Part shown: positions 50,909-63,800 of the stretch, in pieces
Layout: the number at the start of each line of letters is the position of its first letter
Numbering within the stretch: position 1 is the stretch's first letter
Assembly: GCA_963920765.1 (NCBI GenBank)
Contig: OY987252.1
Span: 932,501-996,500 of the forward strand
DNA: 64,000 nt
Direction: 5' to 3'
From: Ulota crispa
Taxonomy: Eukaryota; Streptophyta; Bryopsida; Orthotrichales; Orthotrichaceae
The notes under the pieces: generated by a model
Database searches by the model: none
Told to the model about the DNA's origin: nothing
The model's input: the letters and a program-made list of their open reading frames with translations, nothing else
Made by a program: the position numbers and the translations under genes

Positions 50909-52945
50909 CCTATATGTAAACTTTTGTGGCAATTGAGAGAGAGTGAGTGGCGACAAAGATAGTATTGGGTGAAACGAGAACCACTGCAAGCTATAGGCCG
51001 CAGTCAGCGGAAAAAGGGACAATGACAGGGGATTCATGAGCACAGGGCGAGTGTGGTGGATATGTGGGAGGTGGCTATGTAATTGCAGGAATTGCAAAAG
51101 TGTTGTTGAAGGTGCAATCGCGGTTGTTGTTGGGAGTTGCACCAACCACAAGCTCGGAGACATAGAGAGTGAAAAGAGAGCAGCATGAGATCAACTTTCT
51201 CAAAGGGAGGTTAGTTCCGGCGCTAGAGGAGTTGTTTTTGGAGAGCTAGAAATTCAAAGCCCAATTTTAGTCTGCTGCGCACAAAGTGCAAGTTGCGCCA
51301 GCATTAGAACAAGGTTGGACTTTAGGCTTTGTCCCTTGGCTGATTCAACTTTTTATTTGCAAAGTTTGCAACAACTAGAAGTTGCATTACTACAACTCGG
51401 TAGTGTGGAAGGAGTGGAAGCGCAAGAGGTGGGTCCCCAGAGGACATCTGTAGTCCATCTCACAGTTTAGGCGGAGTTGCGTTGGTGAAGTGGTATCATT
51501 GAGGTTATCGAATTACTTTGCAAGTAATATTGATAGCGATAGCATGTTCTCCTATAGGTGCAGAGGTTGTAGAATTGCGGCTTTTGGAGGGTTTTGCGTT
51601 CAACAATTTGACAATAGACAAAGGCCATCTGATCTATAGGGCAAAAGTTGAGTGCGGGTCCATTGGAGCTTGGAGGCGTGGGTTTTTACGGCTAGAGGCT
51701 ATAATTCCTTTTACCGTGTAGAGGCAGTTGAGCATGGAAGTAGCGTTGAGTCAAATCAAAGGAAGAGCCTGTGGCAAAAGCGGCTGGATACTCCATCAGC
51801 TATGTTTTTTTGTAGGTAAGTTTTTTATTAAGTTTTATTGACTTGGTTGTATGGAGTTATGAAACATATGGGTTGCCGCAAATTCATGGAGGGTTATAGG
51901 TTTTGTGGAAGTCAAAACCCTACCACATTGTATGATCTTTAGTTATTGACACTAAAAGCGGCTGAGAAAGTTTTTAAATAGCAATGCTCTATTTTCCCTT
52001 AATATGTAATCCAATGGTGAAAAGAGAGACAATACTAATAGATACTAATTCCTATCATTTAACTAAAGACATTGGGGCACCCTTTCTCTTTGTCTTTGGA
52101 CAACCCAAGGAAATTTGTCATGTCTAGCGCATACATTGCAAGTTTTGTAGAAATTATACTTGTTTCAAAGAAATACAGTGATTACAACCGTCTAAGCAGT
52201 GTACAAGTGTGTTTGATGACCGTATATTGTGTCATTGAGCAAGGATAGGTTGCAATACAATACTTGAATACAAAAAACATCACCTAATTGTACAATGGTT
52301 TATACGCATGGAAATATCACATTCAATACATTATTACAATATTTACTGAGGTAATAGTTTATGTTGTCAAGCACAGTGTGGATTTTAGCAAGAACTTTGT
52401 CCTCAGAAATGGGACAATGAAGGCAGCCATTGTTGCTAGTTGCAATGACAACAACCTGCTCAATGCGGGTAGATGCTCATATGCTGGTGTGCAACCATAG
52501 CCAATATTGATGAACACAAGCATATTTTCCAATAAGTCTAATGCCTTGACTTTGACTACTACAGAGTTGAAGTTCACAAGGCTTGGAGCAAAGACCACAT
52601 AGACATTGAAGTAGTGGGAAGTTTTTGGATCGGGAGTTTAACAGTCCTAGGTCTAGTGTCATGAGATCAAGGGATTAAATTGTGAAGGGAGATGCGGAAT
52701 TACAAAAGGTCCGCGGATGTTCTCCGGACAAAGCACCAAGCACATCGTGAGTAATTTGGAGGTGTCAACGAGGCTCATCAAGCAGCAATTAATACAGGAG
52801 AATTGTCAAGGCTAGAAATCTCAACAGTTTGTAGGTTATCTCAACTTCATGCTACATTATACATAATTGACGTGGCTTATGCAATGAATTGGTCTTGCAC
52901 TGCTGGGTCCTAAACAAATTACATAACATTACTACAACAAAGCAG

Positions 52946-53179
52946 GGTTGTTACATCGGGCAAGATTTTGCTATTGGACAGGACAAGCAGACGGACAAAC
53001 GGGTCTAAATGGGGTGGTTGTCCAGTCTAAAATCAAGAAGTGGATGTTCAAGCGTAAGTGCAAGGTTGTGTCTAAACCCATACTGAAATAAAACTCAAGA
53101 AATATATGTGTCCGTACCTTGACCATTTATATTTGCTTTGGACAAACGGACAGATTAGAATTGGTCCAATGTAACAACC
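52946..53179. mobile_element. 234-bp MITE, GGTTGTTAC family, copy 1
   Basis: It starts GGTTGTTACATCGGGCAAG and ends ...GGTCCAATGTAACAACC, so the terminal GGTTGTTACAT is inverted. It carries CGGACAAACGGGTCT and related GGACA strings, also in inverted form near the right end. A second member lies at 58104-58442. A target duplication was not resolved. Confidence 0.75.
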
Positions 53180-53751
53180 ATGCAATAGAGAGGTTATCAT
53201 ATCTTCTTGTTGAGTTGAACTGCTAAAGAACACATTCTACTAATATACAATTCAAGTGAACAATGAGGACTTGAACTTGGAGAGGTATAGAGTGTTCTTA
53301 GTAATCTCTTTTACAAAACAGTGTTGAAATAGTGTTTTATAAATGACATTGCAATCGTAGGGGTACTGATGAGATTATTGTCCTTGCAATTTTTGCCTTG
53401 TATTCATGATAATCAAAGTGGTATATAATGACAATTTTGTCCAATTTTGTCTAGTTTCACATTATGTTGGAGATATTTGAGAATTGCTCTTTCTCCATAT
53501 ATAGCAAGGGCTGTATCTAGATGGAAATGTGCCTTGAGTGATCTGTCCCTAGATCCGTAACGTCCAAAAGATGACCTTGAGTATTCTGGAATCAATGTTG
53601 TCTCTTGAATCAAGACTATTCTCTGCAGTATCTCCATGTTACTGATCTTAGACTAGGTATGTTTGCTGTCCGTAAATGAAATAATAAGGAGAGCGGAAGA
53701 GTTCTAGGACATGAACTTTTGCCATTAGTGTAATGGGGTCGAATATACTCA

Positions 53752-54230
53752 TTGTTTTGTAGGCTGATTGTTCTCTGCAAATGCAAACAAAGACACGAGC
53801 TAAGATTATTGCGGCACGCAATCCAACATTGCTGCAGAAGATGGCGGGCAGTTTACATTAGCAATAAATTCAAGTCCCAACAACTTAAGTGCAGACGTTA
53901 TCTTGTACAAGTTCAAAAGGTTAATAATGAAATGCAGTACCTTATTGTGTATTTTGATTTTCAAGTTATCCTAGATAATGCAATGAAGTTGCAAGGTGGT
54001 TTGAAAGACATCTTGGAGAATGCATTGGAAGAGGTCTTGCTGCAATATGATCTAAAGCCTACTTTGAGGATGTTTTATCCTTAAGGTCAAATGGTTTGCA
54101 TTTTTGGTCAATTTGCAAGGAGAGCACTATTAAAAACAACCCGCAAGAGTTTTGGTTAAGGCCAATGGTTATGCCTTTGAAGGAAAATGACGCTAATGTT
54201 GACCCAGTTTTAAACACCTTAGATTGTTGG
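53752..54230 (+). pseudogene. coding-like fragments upstream of the ParB-like pseudogene
   Basis: One frame at 53752-54084 reads ...QVILDNAMKLQGGLKDILEN and on to LQYDLKPT. A second, from 54051 in another frame, reads SKAYFEDVLSLRSNGLHFWS, then QEFWLRPMVMPLKENDANVD, and ends at a strong GTAAGT donor at 54231. The two could be joined by a one-base lesion. They lie on the same strand as the following large pseudogene and may be its 5' exons. No family recognised. Confidence 0.3.
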
Positions 54231-54937
54231 TAAGTGGTCAATGTGCAAATGGCATTGCCCTTCATTGTTGTAGATGTAATGAACAACACAAAAGCTAAAG
54301 CTAGATCATTTTTGAGCTCTCCATTGATTGATTTCAATGTAAGGAACTCTTGGAGAGTATAACTGTTGTAGAGGAAGGTCTAGCTGGAAGTGGCATCCTA
54401 GGAGTTGGTGGTGCCTAGGGTGGTGACAAATGCTAGTAAACTTTTCGGGCATCTGCTAATTTTGTTGAAGGTGTTGGCAACCATGAACGTCAGAGTGAAA
54501 TTGTCATTGAAGATTGATTTGAGATTGAGAGTTGTAGCAAACGCACCAACAAGTTCTCCTGGAGCTCGAGACTCAGCAATGAGGAGGTCTTCTCTTGCCA
54601 TAGCGCCAATGGCAAGGCAATCAAAATCTCCCGCAGGAGGGATTGGCCTAGCAACAGGGTCAAATGGCGCACCAAGACATGCTCCAATGGGACGAGGCAA
54701 TGGAGGAAGAGGTTGAGGCAAAATTGTCTCTTTTTCAACAATACTAGCACCCGATGGAGTGTCCCACATGGCAGTTGTTACCTCTGCTGTGAGATCTGTG
54801 GTAGTGCCATTTGGACCGCCATTATTGCTGCCATTAGAATAGCAGAGTATTGCCTCAATTCTAGGCCCTGCAACTACAAATGCCCCCATTCAAGCACATG
54901 AAGTTGCAGTTGTAGAGGCAGCACAAACCCAAAATGT

Positions 54938-57900
54938 TTGGTGCAATCAACCTTGCCTTCTTGCCCCATTCAAAGGAATTTTGCAAAGCATGACAGGAGA
55001 GGCTCGTCTAGGGCTCTCCCTTCCACATCCGCAAGACAGCCAAGAATTACACCTTCATTGGTTGTAATGCCATTGAGTTTTTCTACAAGCAATGCTGCCA
55101 ACCTTGTAACAAGCATTACCGCAACAATAGTTGAAGTTGGCGCTCAGACCGCAAGCTTGTCTACCATGGCAGCTCCACTACAAGAAGATGGTGCACGTAT
55201 TGGCTTGACTAGGTGGCTTAAGAATAGAAAGACACGTGTGCCCGCAAGAGTTCAATTTGACAACTTTCCTACAGAGATTCCAAACCAAAATGAGGTAAAC
55301 CATCCTAATGACAGCCTTGGTGACAAAGATGAAGATATTAGAAACATAAATGCAGCGGTTGAGGAGGATGGTTGCATTAGGATAAAAAGGGTGGGCCAAA
55401 GAGAGAGTGGCAATAATACTAATGACAACAATAGCATAGTGCTGGATTCTGCGATCAATTACTCTTCTAATGGTGGGACTTCTGACAATTCTGAAGAGGA
55501 GGAAGATGACAACAATGTTGCTTGAGCAAATTTGGTAGAGTTTGAGGAGGAAGAGGAGGAAGAGGAGAAATTTGAAGATGTTAATGAGGTTGAGGATGAG
55601 GATGATGAAGATGAAGAGGTTAAGGACAATGATGAGGGCAATGAGGATGATGTAGAGGGTGAGGAGGATTTGATGTCAAACCCATTGGCTTTGCAAAAGA
55701 GAATAGCGGCGCTCTGTTCTAATCTCCTTTGACAAAAAAAAAAGCTACTGCAGCACCCTATGCCAAAGGCGCAATTTGGTTTGGAAACAAATAACATAGT
55801 GATGTTGGAGCAAAGGGATGCAGCCAGGACGGCATTTGAGGATCTATAGGTCTATGGATTTGACTAGACCTTTGAGTTGTCCTTGAGACGGTTAGCTTTA
55901 ACCCCGGCCTAGAAGAACTGTTGCCTCCTGCATTGAAGACATGTGAACTTCATGAAGGAGATGCTGCAAATGGATTTCACCATGAAGAAACTTGTATTCA
56001 CAATGATGGCCATTGGAGAACAAAATATAGTGGACAATGAGATTACTTACTTTGCAGAGAAATACATGATCATTAATGGGCATCACACTTTCCAAGCTAC
56101 ATTGGAGATCCTAGCCAATGAAAGTGTCTCTCAGTCAGTGAAGGCCCGGTATAAGAAATTCCATTGCCATGTTATTTATTTGGAGGACAATACCCGTCTT
56201 GTGGAGCACTCAAGGCGGTTGAACGCAACCAACTTCTTGACACCAGCCAACCTTGACCCTACCTTGTATCTTTGCCATACGCAAGAGATATGGGAGAGCA
56301 TGAACTGCCCTGAAGCTCAACAAGTGTGCAAGAAATATCATGTCAAGGATCCCAAAGTCGCTCAGTGGAATGTAAGTAAGAAGTTACACTCATTATGTTG
56401 ATCCCTATTGCTGTTTTGTACCTACTATGACGCTTTAAAGAACCCACAATACAAATTCTATTAGTGCTTTTATGCATGCGGGCGTTCTAGGGAGAATGTT
56501 GTCCATAGAAAGCGGTAAACATTTGTGGTTGTCCATTGCATTGGCAATCAGATGCTCCCATAATTTCAAAGTGTACATGTCCCATAGTTAGTGGTTGTGT
56601 AGTATCTCAAACTTGTTTTGTTGTTTACAGGATTTTATACAAACCATGCTACACGTACTTTCACTCGCTATGAAGAAGGATGTCTAGAAAGTTGGTATCC
56701 AAGGGGAGGTTTGCCTAGTCACCTCCATTGAGCGTGTTTGGTCCATGTGGCTAGCGGTGTTTGTGGCTCACATGGAGGGCAAGCTCTTTAGCATTTCCGC
56801 AGGGAAGCATTACCGCAATGTGATAGACAAGAAAGCCAAAAAATTTGTACCATAAGGTTTGGATGCCAACACATTTAAGGTCTCTTTTGGCATCAATGAC
56901 AATGGTATGATGGAGTGTGCGCAAAAAATCCTTGCGGGGTGTGCTGTGGATGATGACAAGGATATAGATTGGAGCACTATGCCTCCAAAAATATATATCA
57001 AGAAATTGAGGAGATACGTGTTCAATGTAGTAAGCTTGAAGTCGTGGATAGACAAGAAGAGGTCGAAGGCTCAAATGATAAGGTGTATTTCTGAGTACCT
57101 GAACGACACAAATGACACCCTAACTGAGTATGACAACTCAGTATGTTTGTGCCGCTGGATCCGTTTAAAGAGAGAGTTGCGTATCAATTCACTACACATG
57201 TCTAAGTTTATACAACGGGTAGGATTGAAATACCTAGGGCAGTTCGACATGGCCAAGGAAAAAAATAAAAAACTTCTTCTCCCTAAAGCCTGCATTGTGG
57301 AGATTTGGAGCATTCTGCAACAAGAACTAGTGCACATGTCAATGCAGTCACCAAGAGTAGCGATGTGGGGATTGTAAGGGATGGTTCTCCTTGCCCATTC
57401 TATACAGAGTCTCCATTCAACACCAAATTTGCGGAAGTGTGCTTTCCCATAGCCCTAAGGGAGACTGTTTGTGGAGGTGTCATTGACTTGAGACACATTC
57501 CCGCTCGGCTAGACGGTACTATATTAGGTGCTAGCTCTTTACCTTGGCAGACGGTGTTTGAGCTGTTGTCTCTTGATGGTGGTGGTGTCTGGATCCGCTT
57601 GCAGAGTGTTTCGCAGTGGATGATATTCTATCATTCAGTAGACAAGATTGACTTTGCTCTTCTCATGAAGCAATTTTTTAATGATTCTGTTGTAGCTAGG
57701 AGCCGCTATATCCCAGAGATTGCAGAAAAGAATCTCAATAGTGCTTCTTCTTTTAGAGTCGTGCATGAGGGAGGTTCAACTCTAGCTACTTTGACCTCTA
57801 AGGTGGTGGATAAACTATTTTTGGAATGGCCTTTGATGCTGGAAACAAAAGACCCTCGTTTCTCAAGTTTAGAGGCATTTCAATTGAAGTATTCAATAAG

Positions 57901-58757
57901 GGCTGTTGCCAATGAGTTGCACATGGAGACCTATATGCGTTTTATTTGTCACATGTCGGTACAAGGGACCACGTTCTTTACAATTTTGGCAGGAAAAAAG
58001 CCAATGATTTGCACAACAGTAAATAATTCACAGGGTTTACTTACAAAAGTTATCAAAGTTGTTTTATTCTGTTCACATGTTGAAATTGTTTGGATTGCAC
58101 CATGGTTGTTACATTGGGCCGCTCATCTGCCTGCCCGCCCGTACGCCTGAAGTGTCCAATTGAGGTCATGGTCTGTCCGATGAAGTCAATTCATAGTTGA
58201 CTTTAAAAAATGGTCCAAAATGATAAAAAAACTTACTTTGTACATGCTAGTGGCACTCATTGTTGCCAACATGAAGTCAAGACATGGATTCAAAGCCATC
58301 TCACGTAATAAAAATGAAAATTTATAAGTTGATTCTTCCATTTTTCGGTCAAAAACCCTAAATGCCCTAATCCGCCTGTACGGTCTGATTTTTCCACTCA
58401 TTTGTGTTGTCCGATAGCCTCAACTCGCCCAAAGTAACAACCCTAGGTTGCACGTTAGAACCAAATTCGGAATATGTGTTTCCCTCCCAATAGAAAATTT
58501 TGTCTCAACCTTCTGTTTAAGAGATAACATTGTCTTTAGATTGCGGACGGATGGTTTGATATGATCGTAGGTTGCTCCTGATATTGTATATTTTGTTTCC
58601 TCAATTGCAACTGATGATTTTCTGGTTCACCAACGTGCAGATTTTTGGTCTAAATTGCATGTCTCTGTCGCTGGAGTTGGAAGAAAGGGCTGCTAATTTG
58701 CTGCCCTACTTTATCAAGGGTATGCCTGCGCTGCAGATGCAGTTGCAACCTCACCTA
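54938..58757 (+). pseudogene. ParB-like domain protein remnant, multi-exon
   Basis: One + frame runs from 54938 to a GTAAGT donor after 56371, interrupted by about six stops (for example 55523, 55730). It encodes an S/T-rich part, an acidic E/D run (about 55530-55670), then AEKYMIINGHHTFQATLEIL followed by HCHVIYLEDNTRLVEHSRRL. The I-x-G-H-H-T-x-x-A core resembles the ParB/sulfiredoxin-type G-x-H-R-x-x-A motif. Intron 56372-56630 (GTAAGT...TTTACAG) joins in phase to 56631, which continues VWSMWLAVFVAHMEGKLFSI and, after a frameshift near 57.34 kb, IPARLDGTILGASSLPWQTV to a donor after 58018. Intron 58019-58570 contains a MITE. The last piece, 58571-58757, reads VAPDIVYFVSSIATDDFLVH and then shifts frame. 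I do not recognise the C-terminal part. It could be a decayed host gene copy or an ORF of an undescribed mobile element. Confidence 0.55.
58104..58442. mobile_element. 339-bp MITE, GGTTGTTAC family, copy 2, in an intron
   Basis: It starts GGTTGTTACATTGGGC. The right end, inverted, is GGTTGTTACTTTGGGC, with further pairing around CCGTACG and CTGTACGG. It matches the 52946 copy at the termini. It lies within the predicted intron 58019-58570 of the ParB-like pseudogene, so it does not itself break the frame. Confidence 0.78.
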
Positions 58758-59520
58758 GGTGAATGCATGGTTGAGTGGCTCAAAAACTTGACAAACTATA
58801 ACAAGCTACACACACTCAATTTTTAAATGCCAAAACAATACATTGGAAATTTTCAAAAAGAAAAAAAAGTCCATTGTAGAGACTTAAACTTCATTGTAAC
58901 TACAATAATGTTATTCAGTTTCTTTTTTGGCATTTTATGGAGGTGTGAAGGACTTTTGAAAAAACGTGAGTGTAACATTTCTGTTGTCTGCAAATTTTTC
59001 AAGGACTTTTTAAAGATGATTATGTTTCCTAAGAAAATACAAAGGACTATGATTCTAGTGGGTATTTGGGTAAACTTTCAAGAACTTATAATCTTGTTTT
59101 ATAAATGTGTAATGAATGTTTGCAAAGGACTTTTTAATGCCTTTTTTAACCTTGGATCTTACAAAGTCTTTTTCTCCTTTATCTTTTATTATTTTCCTTT
59201 TTTTTTTTTTTTCAACTTGAATATTTTTTGAAGTTCTAGAGGTGCTTTTTGAAGTAAGGACTTTTGAATAACTTTGATTGATTTAAGTCTAAGCCATAGA
59301 ATACACCTTGCAGTGTGTGATATCAAAAAGAATGAATCCAAAAACATTAAGTTGTTGACTGAGTTAATAAGTCCATTATAGACATGAAGAGGTCACTTAG
59401 CAGCCTAGACACTTGATGAAATTACAAATTAACAATTGAGTCAAAATCCTTAAACCCACTTAAGGGACTTTGAGAATAGGGGCTTTTGCCAAAATTGAGC
59501 CACTCAATCTTGCATTGACC
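58758..59520 (+). mobile_element. 763-bp non-autonomous TIR element, copy 2
   Basis: It begins GGTGAATGCATGGTTGAGTG and ends with the inverse of GGTCAATGCAAGATTGAGTG. It aligns end to end with 26260-27022. It interrupts a coding frame: the codon CTA at 58755-58757 is followed, after the element, by the in-frame codon CAA at 59521. No clear target duplication is present; a 9-bp or absent duplication would both keep the frame. Confidence 0.8.
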
Positions 59521-61055
59521 CAACTCTTTGACTCTAGTATCATTACAAATGACACGTTGCTAAGCAAGATGATGCCAATGGATGAAGGAACCAGTGGAAA
59601 TCAAGGGCTTATTGAAGGATCCCCTTTGGTTCCTACTCCGGTCGTTAACAACGCTTGTCTGTTAGCGGAGGAAGTGACACAAAAGGAAGATTTGAGTCCA
59701 ATTGTGGAAGATGTAGTCATTGGTAGTGGTAGTCAGCCAGCGCCGGAGTCAGAAGACACTCAAGTGAATTTGGATGCCATGGACCTGTATAAGACAAGCC
59801 AGAGGTTGGATCTCAGCTCCACTGCAGATGGTGAGGGGGATGACACACGTGTGAATGGATTAATTGGAGCTGACATTGTTGCTGCAACGGATGTTATAGT
59901 TGCACTTGATGAGGAGATTGGAGGCGTTGATGCTGATGGTGGTTATCACAAAGAACATGAGATGGAGGTGCCAGCTTTTGGCAAGGAGCGGTTGAACACC
60001 TCAAGAAATGCCAATGACCATGCAAATTTGTCTTTGGAATTGCCCATGGATGTTGATCTAGATCTTTCAATTGAGGGGGGTGTTACTTCTACTCAAGAGA
60101 GTGTCCCCATAGGATAGCTAGCCTCAACAACTGGGGTGTGTTGTTCTGCAACTCAGTTGCAACACCACAGCTGCAACAATGAGGAGGTGTAATTTAGATG
60201 ATATTATAGTGATAGCCACCCAACTCGAGGAACTCACGATTTTGAAGATGCCGTCTCCTTTTGGTTGTTATTCACATTCTGGTTGAAGCCCTTAGCAATC
60301 CTTCCAAGGGGCAGTTTGAAATAGATGAGGGCAGCCTTCTTGCCGCTATGTCTCCACCGATGCCAAAAGTAGGGATGCTACTAGAGTGGCTGCCGCCAAC
60401 AGAGCCGCTTCCAATAGGAGCATTGGTAGTGGAGGTGCTGCCAACAAAGTTGCTCCTAGCTGTAGAGCCGCTAGCACAAGTGCTGCCAACAAAGGTGCCA
60501 GCATCGGAAGCGCCCCTAGTGGAGGTGCTGGATCCTAATCCCCTTCCAATGGAGGGGCCGGTAATTTTGCAAAGAGTGAAGGTTGAGGGCGTTGGCAGCA
60601 TGCCATGAGGTTTTACAAACACCAAAGAGGATGCTATTGATTGCAACAAGGAAAAGGAGCCTCTACTAGGGAATGACCCATTTGCCTAGACAGTGAATTA
60701 GGAGGTGAAACCGTTGTGCTTTGACCAGCAATTAGAACGCATCCATAAAAAGTTGCAACTTGAGAACAACAAGAAAGAGCTGAAGATGAAAAACATGATA
60801 GAAAAACTCAAATTGCAAAACTAGGAGAATGAGCGGATTCTCATGGCAAAGCAGCAAGAGGAGCCAAAGCGCCAAATTTTGGAATTTGAGCAAATGATGG
60901 ATCTCAAAATGCAGGCCTTGATCAAGATGATGATTGTACCTTTGTGCATGTCCACACCTCTAGATGTAGAGTGTACCATCGTCTCAAATACCGTACTAGA
61001 TGCGTTTGAGTCGGAGGCAAGAGTAGAGCCAAGCAATTTTGACACTTCTGAATAA
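59521..61055 (+). pseudogene. C-terminal part of the same large ORF: acidic, then coiled coil
   Basis: From 59521 the frame runs QLFDSSIITNDTLLSKMMPM and on, acidic and low in complexity, to TAG 60115-60117. After a frameshift another + frame is readable from about 60.25 kb to 61055 with four stops. It has a P/V/L-rich stretch containing VLPTK twice, then a charged coiled-coil region (QQLERIHKKLQLENNKKELK, NERILMAKQQEEPKRQILEF) ending near FDTSE. Base composition is less AT-rich than the flanks. It joins in frame to the sequence before the TIR element, so it is treated as the continuation of the ParB-like remnant. No domain recognised. Confidence 0.4.
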
Positions 61056-61213
61056 CTGATTTCCATCTCCTTAACAATGGCGCCAACCCCAATAGAAAGC
61101 ATGGTTTCTGACAACCTCAGATATATCCAAGTCATTGACAATCTTGCGGATGTGGAGACATTGATACCCACTACATTGGTGAGAGATGTAACCTTTGACA
61201 CAAGTTTATACAA

Positions 61214-61994
61214 ATTACAGTAATGATCTTTCTGTCATAGCACAAGAAAGTACTTATCCTGCTGTTGACATTAAAATGACTTAAAATACCAAAAGATTAC
61301 TCGTTTATTGTTCCATAGGGATTTAGTTTGTAGATCCTAAAGAGTAACTAGAACAAGATGTAGAAACCCTGTTTAGAGTTTGCAAACACCCACAAGAACA
61401 CACTTACAAGGAATACCCAAAATCTTAGAAGGATTATCATCAATCTTGTACCCCTTCTGGATCCGATTGTAACACTACTTACAAATTATAGAAGTTTAGC
61501 CTCTATATCAAAGAGTTTTGCTATTTAAAATTAAGGAAGGCTGCGTGAAATCCTACCTTTCAAGAGTTTAAATTGATGGAAGGATCACTAAACAAAACAA
61601 TAACAAAGAAACACCAAGACAACAAGATGAAATTATTCCCTCACAGTCAATCCGGAACTTAATCCAAACTAACAAGTCACACAAGAAATACCTACACCCC
61701 TAACTTACTACAACAACAGACCTGCCCAGACCTAGTTCCCATTGCTGAAATTGGTAACCGGATAACTAGTGGACCCCTATCCCTTTGCTTACAATCACTC
61801 TTGATTGTAGTAGAACCTCTTCAGCCGTCAACTAGCATATGCTTGGATCGCTATCCAGATTGCACCAAGTTTAAAGGTGGCTACTCCATATAGAAGTGTT
61901 CTAATATTAAACTTGAATAGAAGCTATCCTCTAGTATGCACAATTTCCAACCACCTCAATAACACTCCAAAAACTGGATCAAATAGGATTTGAG
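61214..61994 (-). repeat. non-coding tail of dispersed repeat, copy 2 (probable)
   Basis: Reading the - strand downstream of the coding remnant at 62.4-63.8 kb, this stretch has no open frame of note. It is more even in composition than its surroundings and includes AATAAA-like strings near 61.3 kb. Similarity to copy 1 is visible only to about 61995, so assigning the rest to the same element is inference. Confidence 0.3.
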
Positions 61995-63800
61995 GGCTAT
62001 CCTTGCTTTCTTCACCATCAACATCTAGTTACGCGCACTAAACAATGGTTCTAGCACTGTCGGCATACCAACATCACACCAAGGGATCAACTCAAATTTT
62101 TGAAGTGGAAATCTAAAACTTTGCTTTGCATTGGAATAATCAAAAATATAAAATTGAGGGCAACAATGGTACTATCTCCCCTAATAACTAATTCTTAGGA
62201 ACCCCAAAAAGTTTCCTAAAGGAAAGCTACCGACCACATAATGACATGTACATTAATTGATCCACAAAGTGGAGGTCTACCCCCATGCCGCAATGTTCTC
62301 CTAATACTGGATCTCAAATCCTAAAATCCCGGATTTGTGATTCCAAGCTTATCTAGACAGGAAGTAACCAATACTTATCTTCCTATAGAAACAACACTTT
62401 ACTTCAAACTAACTGCTACCGCTAATACCACTAGGAGGCAGCTAAGTACCCTTCTTCTTCTTTTGAAGGACCCGCGGATTTGGCAGCCCCCTTGCGTGGA
62501 AGTTGCCTTCTCCCAGTTGGAATACGAGCAACACGCACTAACTTCTTCTTCTTTGGCTTTGGACTGGGCTTCTCTCGCTTCACTTGCAGCAGAGCCACTA
62601 CATCTGAATCTATATATGCGGATGACTCCTCTGAGTCATCTGAACTCTCTTCACTATCCAAAGTTGATACTGAGAGTTCCTCATTGGGGTCAATCTTGAC
62701 TAGGGATGGCAATTCTTGTGCTTATTTAACAATTGTCTTCCTCTTCACAAGGCTTGGTACCTTGGTTACACCCCTATTGTTAGGTGTTACCTAGGTCTGA
62801 CTCTAGGTCTGCAATCCGAGCGTAGACCCTTTTCCCGGCCCAAAGTCAACCCTACTAGGCAATCGTGCAAAGCGTGGGGTTCTAATTTCTTCATGTTCCT
62901 CTTGCATGGTAAGATGAGGCAATTGAGGGGCGAAGTCTTCCGGGCAGGGTGGTTTCCCTTGCCTTTCTGGATCCTTTCCCTTCTTCCAGTTTCATGTACT
63001 GACCATGCAGGATTGTTCTCATCTCCTGCAACATTGCCTCCATCTTTCTTGCATATTCCACAAAAACACCCACAAGCTTGGCCCCCATTGCTAGCCCCAA
63101 CTTCAAAACCTTGGTGTTGAATAACTTAATTAGCCTTATTCACCACTTTGCTTGGAATAGCAACAAAACTCCAAAGCCAAGCCATATCTTGGTAGGCCAA
63201 GCGGGCTAACTTGTCCTCCTTCGCTTCCTGTCGTAGTTGCGTCTTGAAGACCATCACTTGACTAGATAAATTTTGCACCTCCAACTCACTAGATCTCTTA
63301 AGCTGAAGGGGCTTCTTTATCTTGTCATATATCTCAGATTGGTGAGAGACGTCCATCAGCAGACACAACTTATAGAGATATCCCCTATTAGAGATAACTG
63401 TCTCTTAGATCCCTTCCAACTGGCTAATAAAACCAGAAAGAGGGTGGGAATCCTGGGAATCCATAGCATCCTTCTTTATAGATTTCCTTGCTGCTCCTAC
63501 TGCCTCAATTGGTTCCTTTCCTTTCCCTCTGGCTCTTCTCTTCCTCTCCTGTTTTGGAATTATATCTCTCTCCTCCTCGGGTTCCGCTTCTGGTTTTGGA
63601 TCTGAAGTGATGTCAAACCTCAACATAACCTCCACAACTTCATACGCTTTGCTCTCCTTCTCCTTTAACAACTCTAGAAATGTGTACAGGTGGTAGAGAA
63701 AAGGGCTAATCCCTGATGCTTTTGTATTTCCAATAGGGGTGCTAAAGTATGAGCAAGGAGCGTTGAGCAATGAGTGTTGAGCGTTGAGCAAAAATTCTTG
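61995..63800 (-). pseudogene. dispersed repeat ORF, copy 2
   Basis: The - strand carries the blocks of the 19.7 kb copy in the same order: SGISPFLYHLYTFLELLKEK and ESKAYEVVEVMLRFDITSDP (63791-63405), SELEVQNLSSQVMVFKTQLR and KLARLAYQDMAWLWSFVAI (63368-63126), KLGLAMGAKLVGVFVEYARK and MEAMLQEMRTILHGQ (63106-62891), then a Ser/Glu-rich and Lys-rich tail with SKEEEG (62712-62431). The non-coding similarity continues to 61995. Frames differ between blocks, so it is a pseudogene. The N-terminal part of copy 1 is absent; similarity ends near 63.73 kb. Confidence 0.6.

Noticed and set aside
54398..54889. 163-codon frame on the - strand
   Set aside because: It is opposite a + strand frame that fits the direction of the following ParB-like remnant; low-complexity Pro/Ala/Gly/Thr content gives no support to either, so no CDS is called.
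26260..59520. The two 763-bp copies as LTRs of one giant element
   Set aside because: Each copy has its own inverted ends, they are 32 kb apart, and an intact host gene lies between them.
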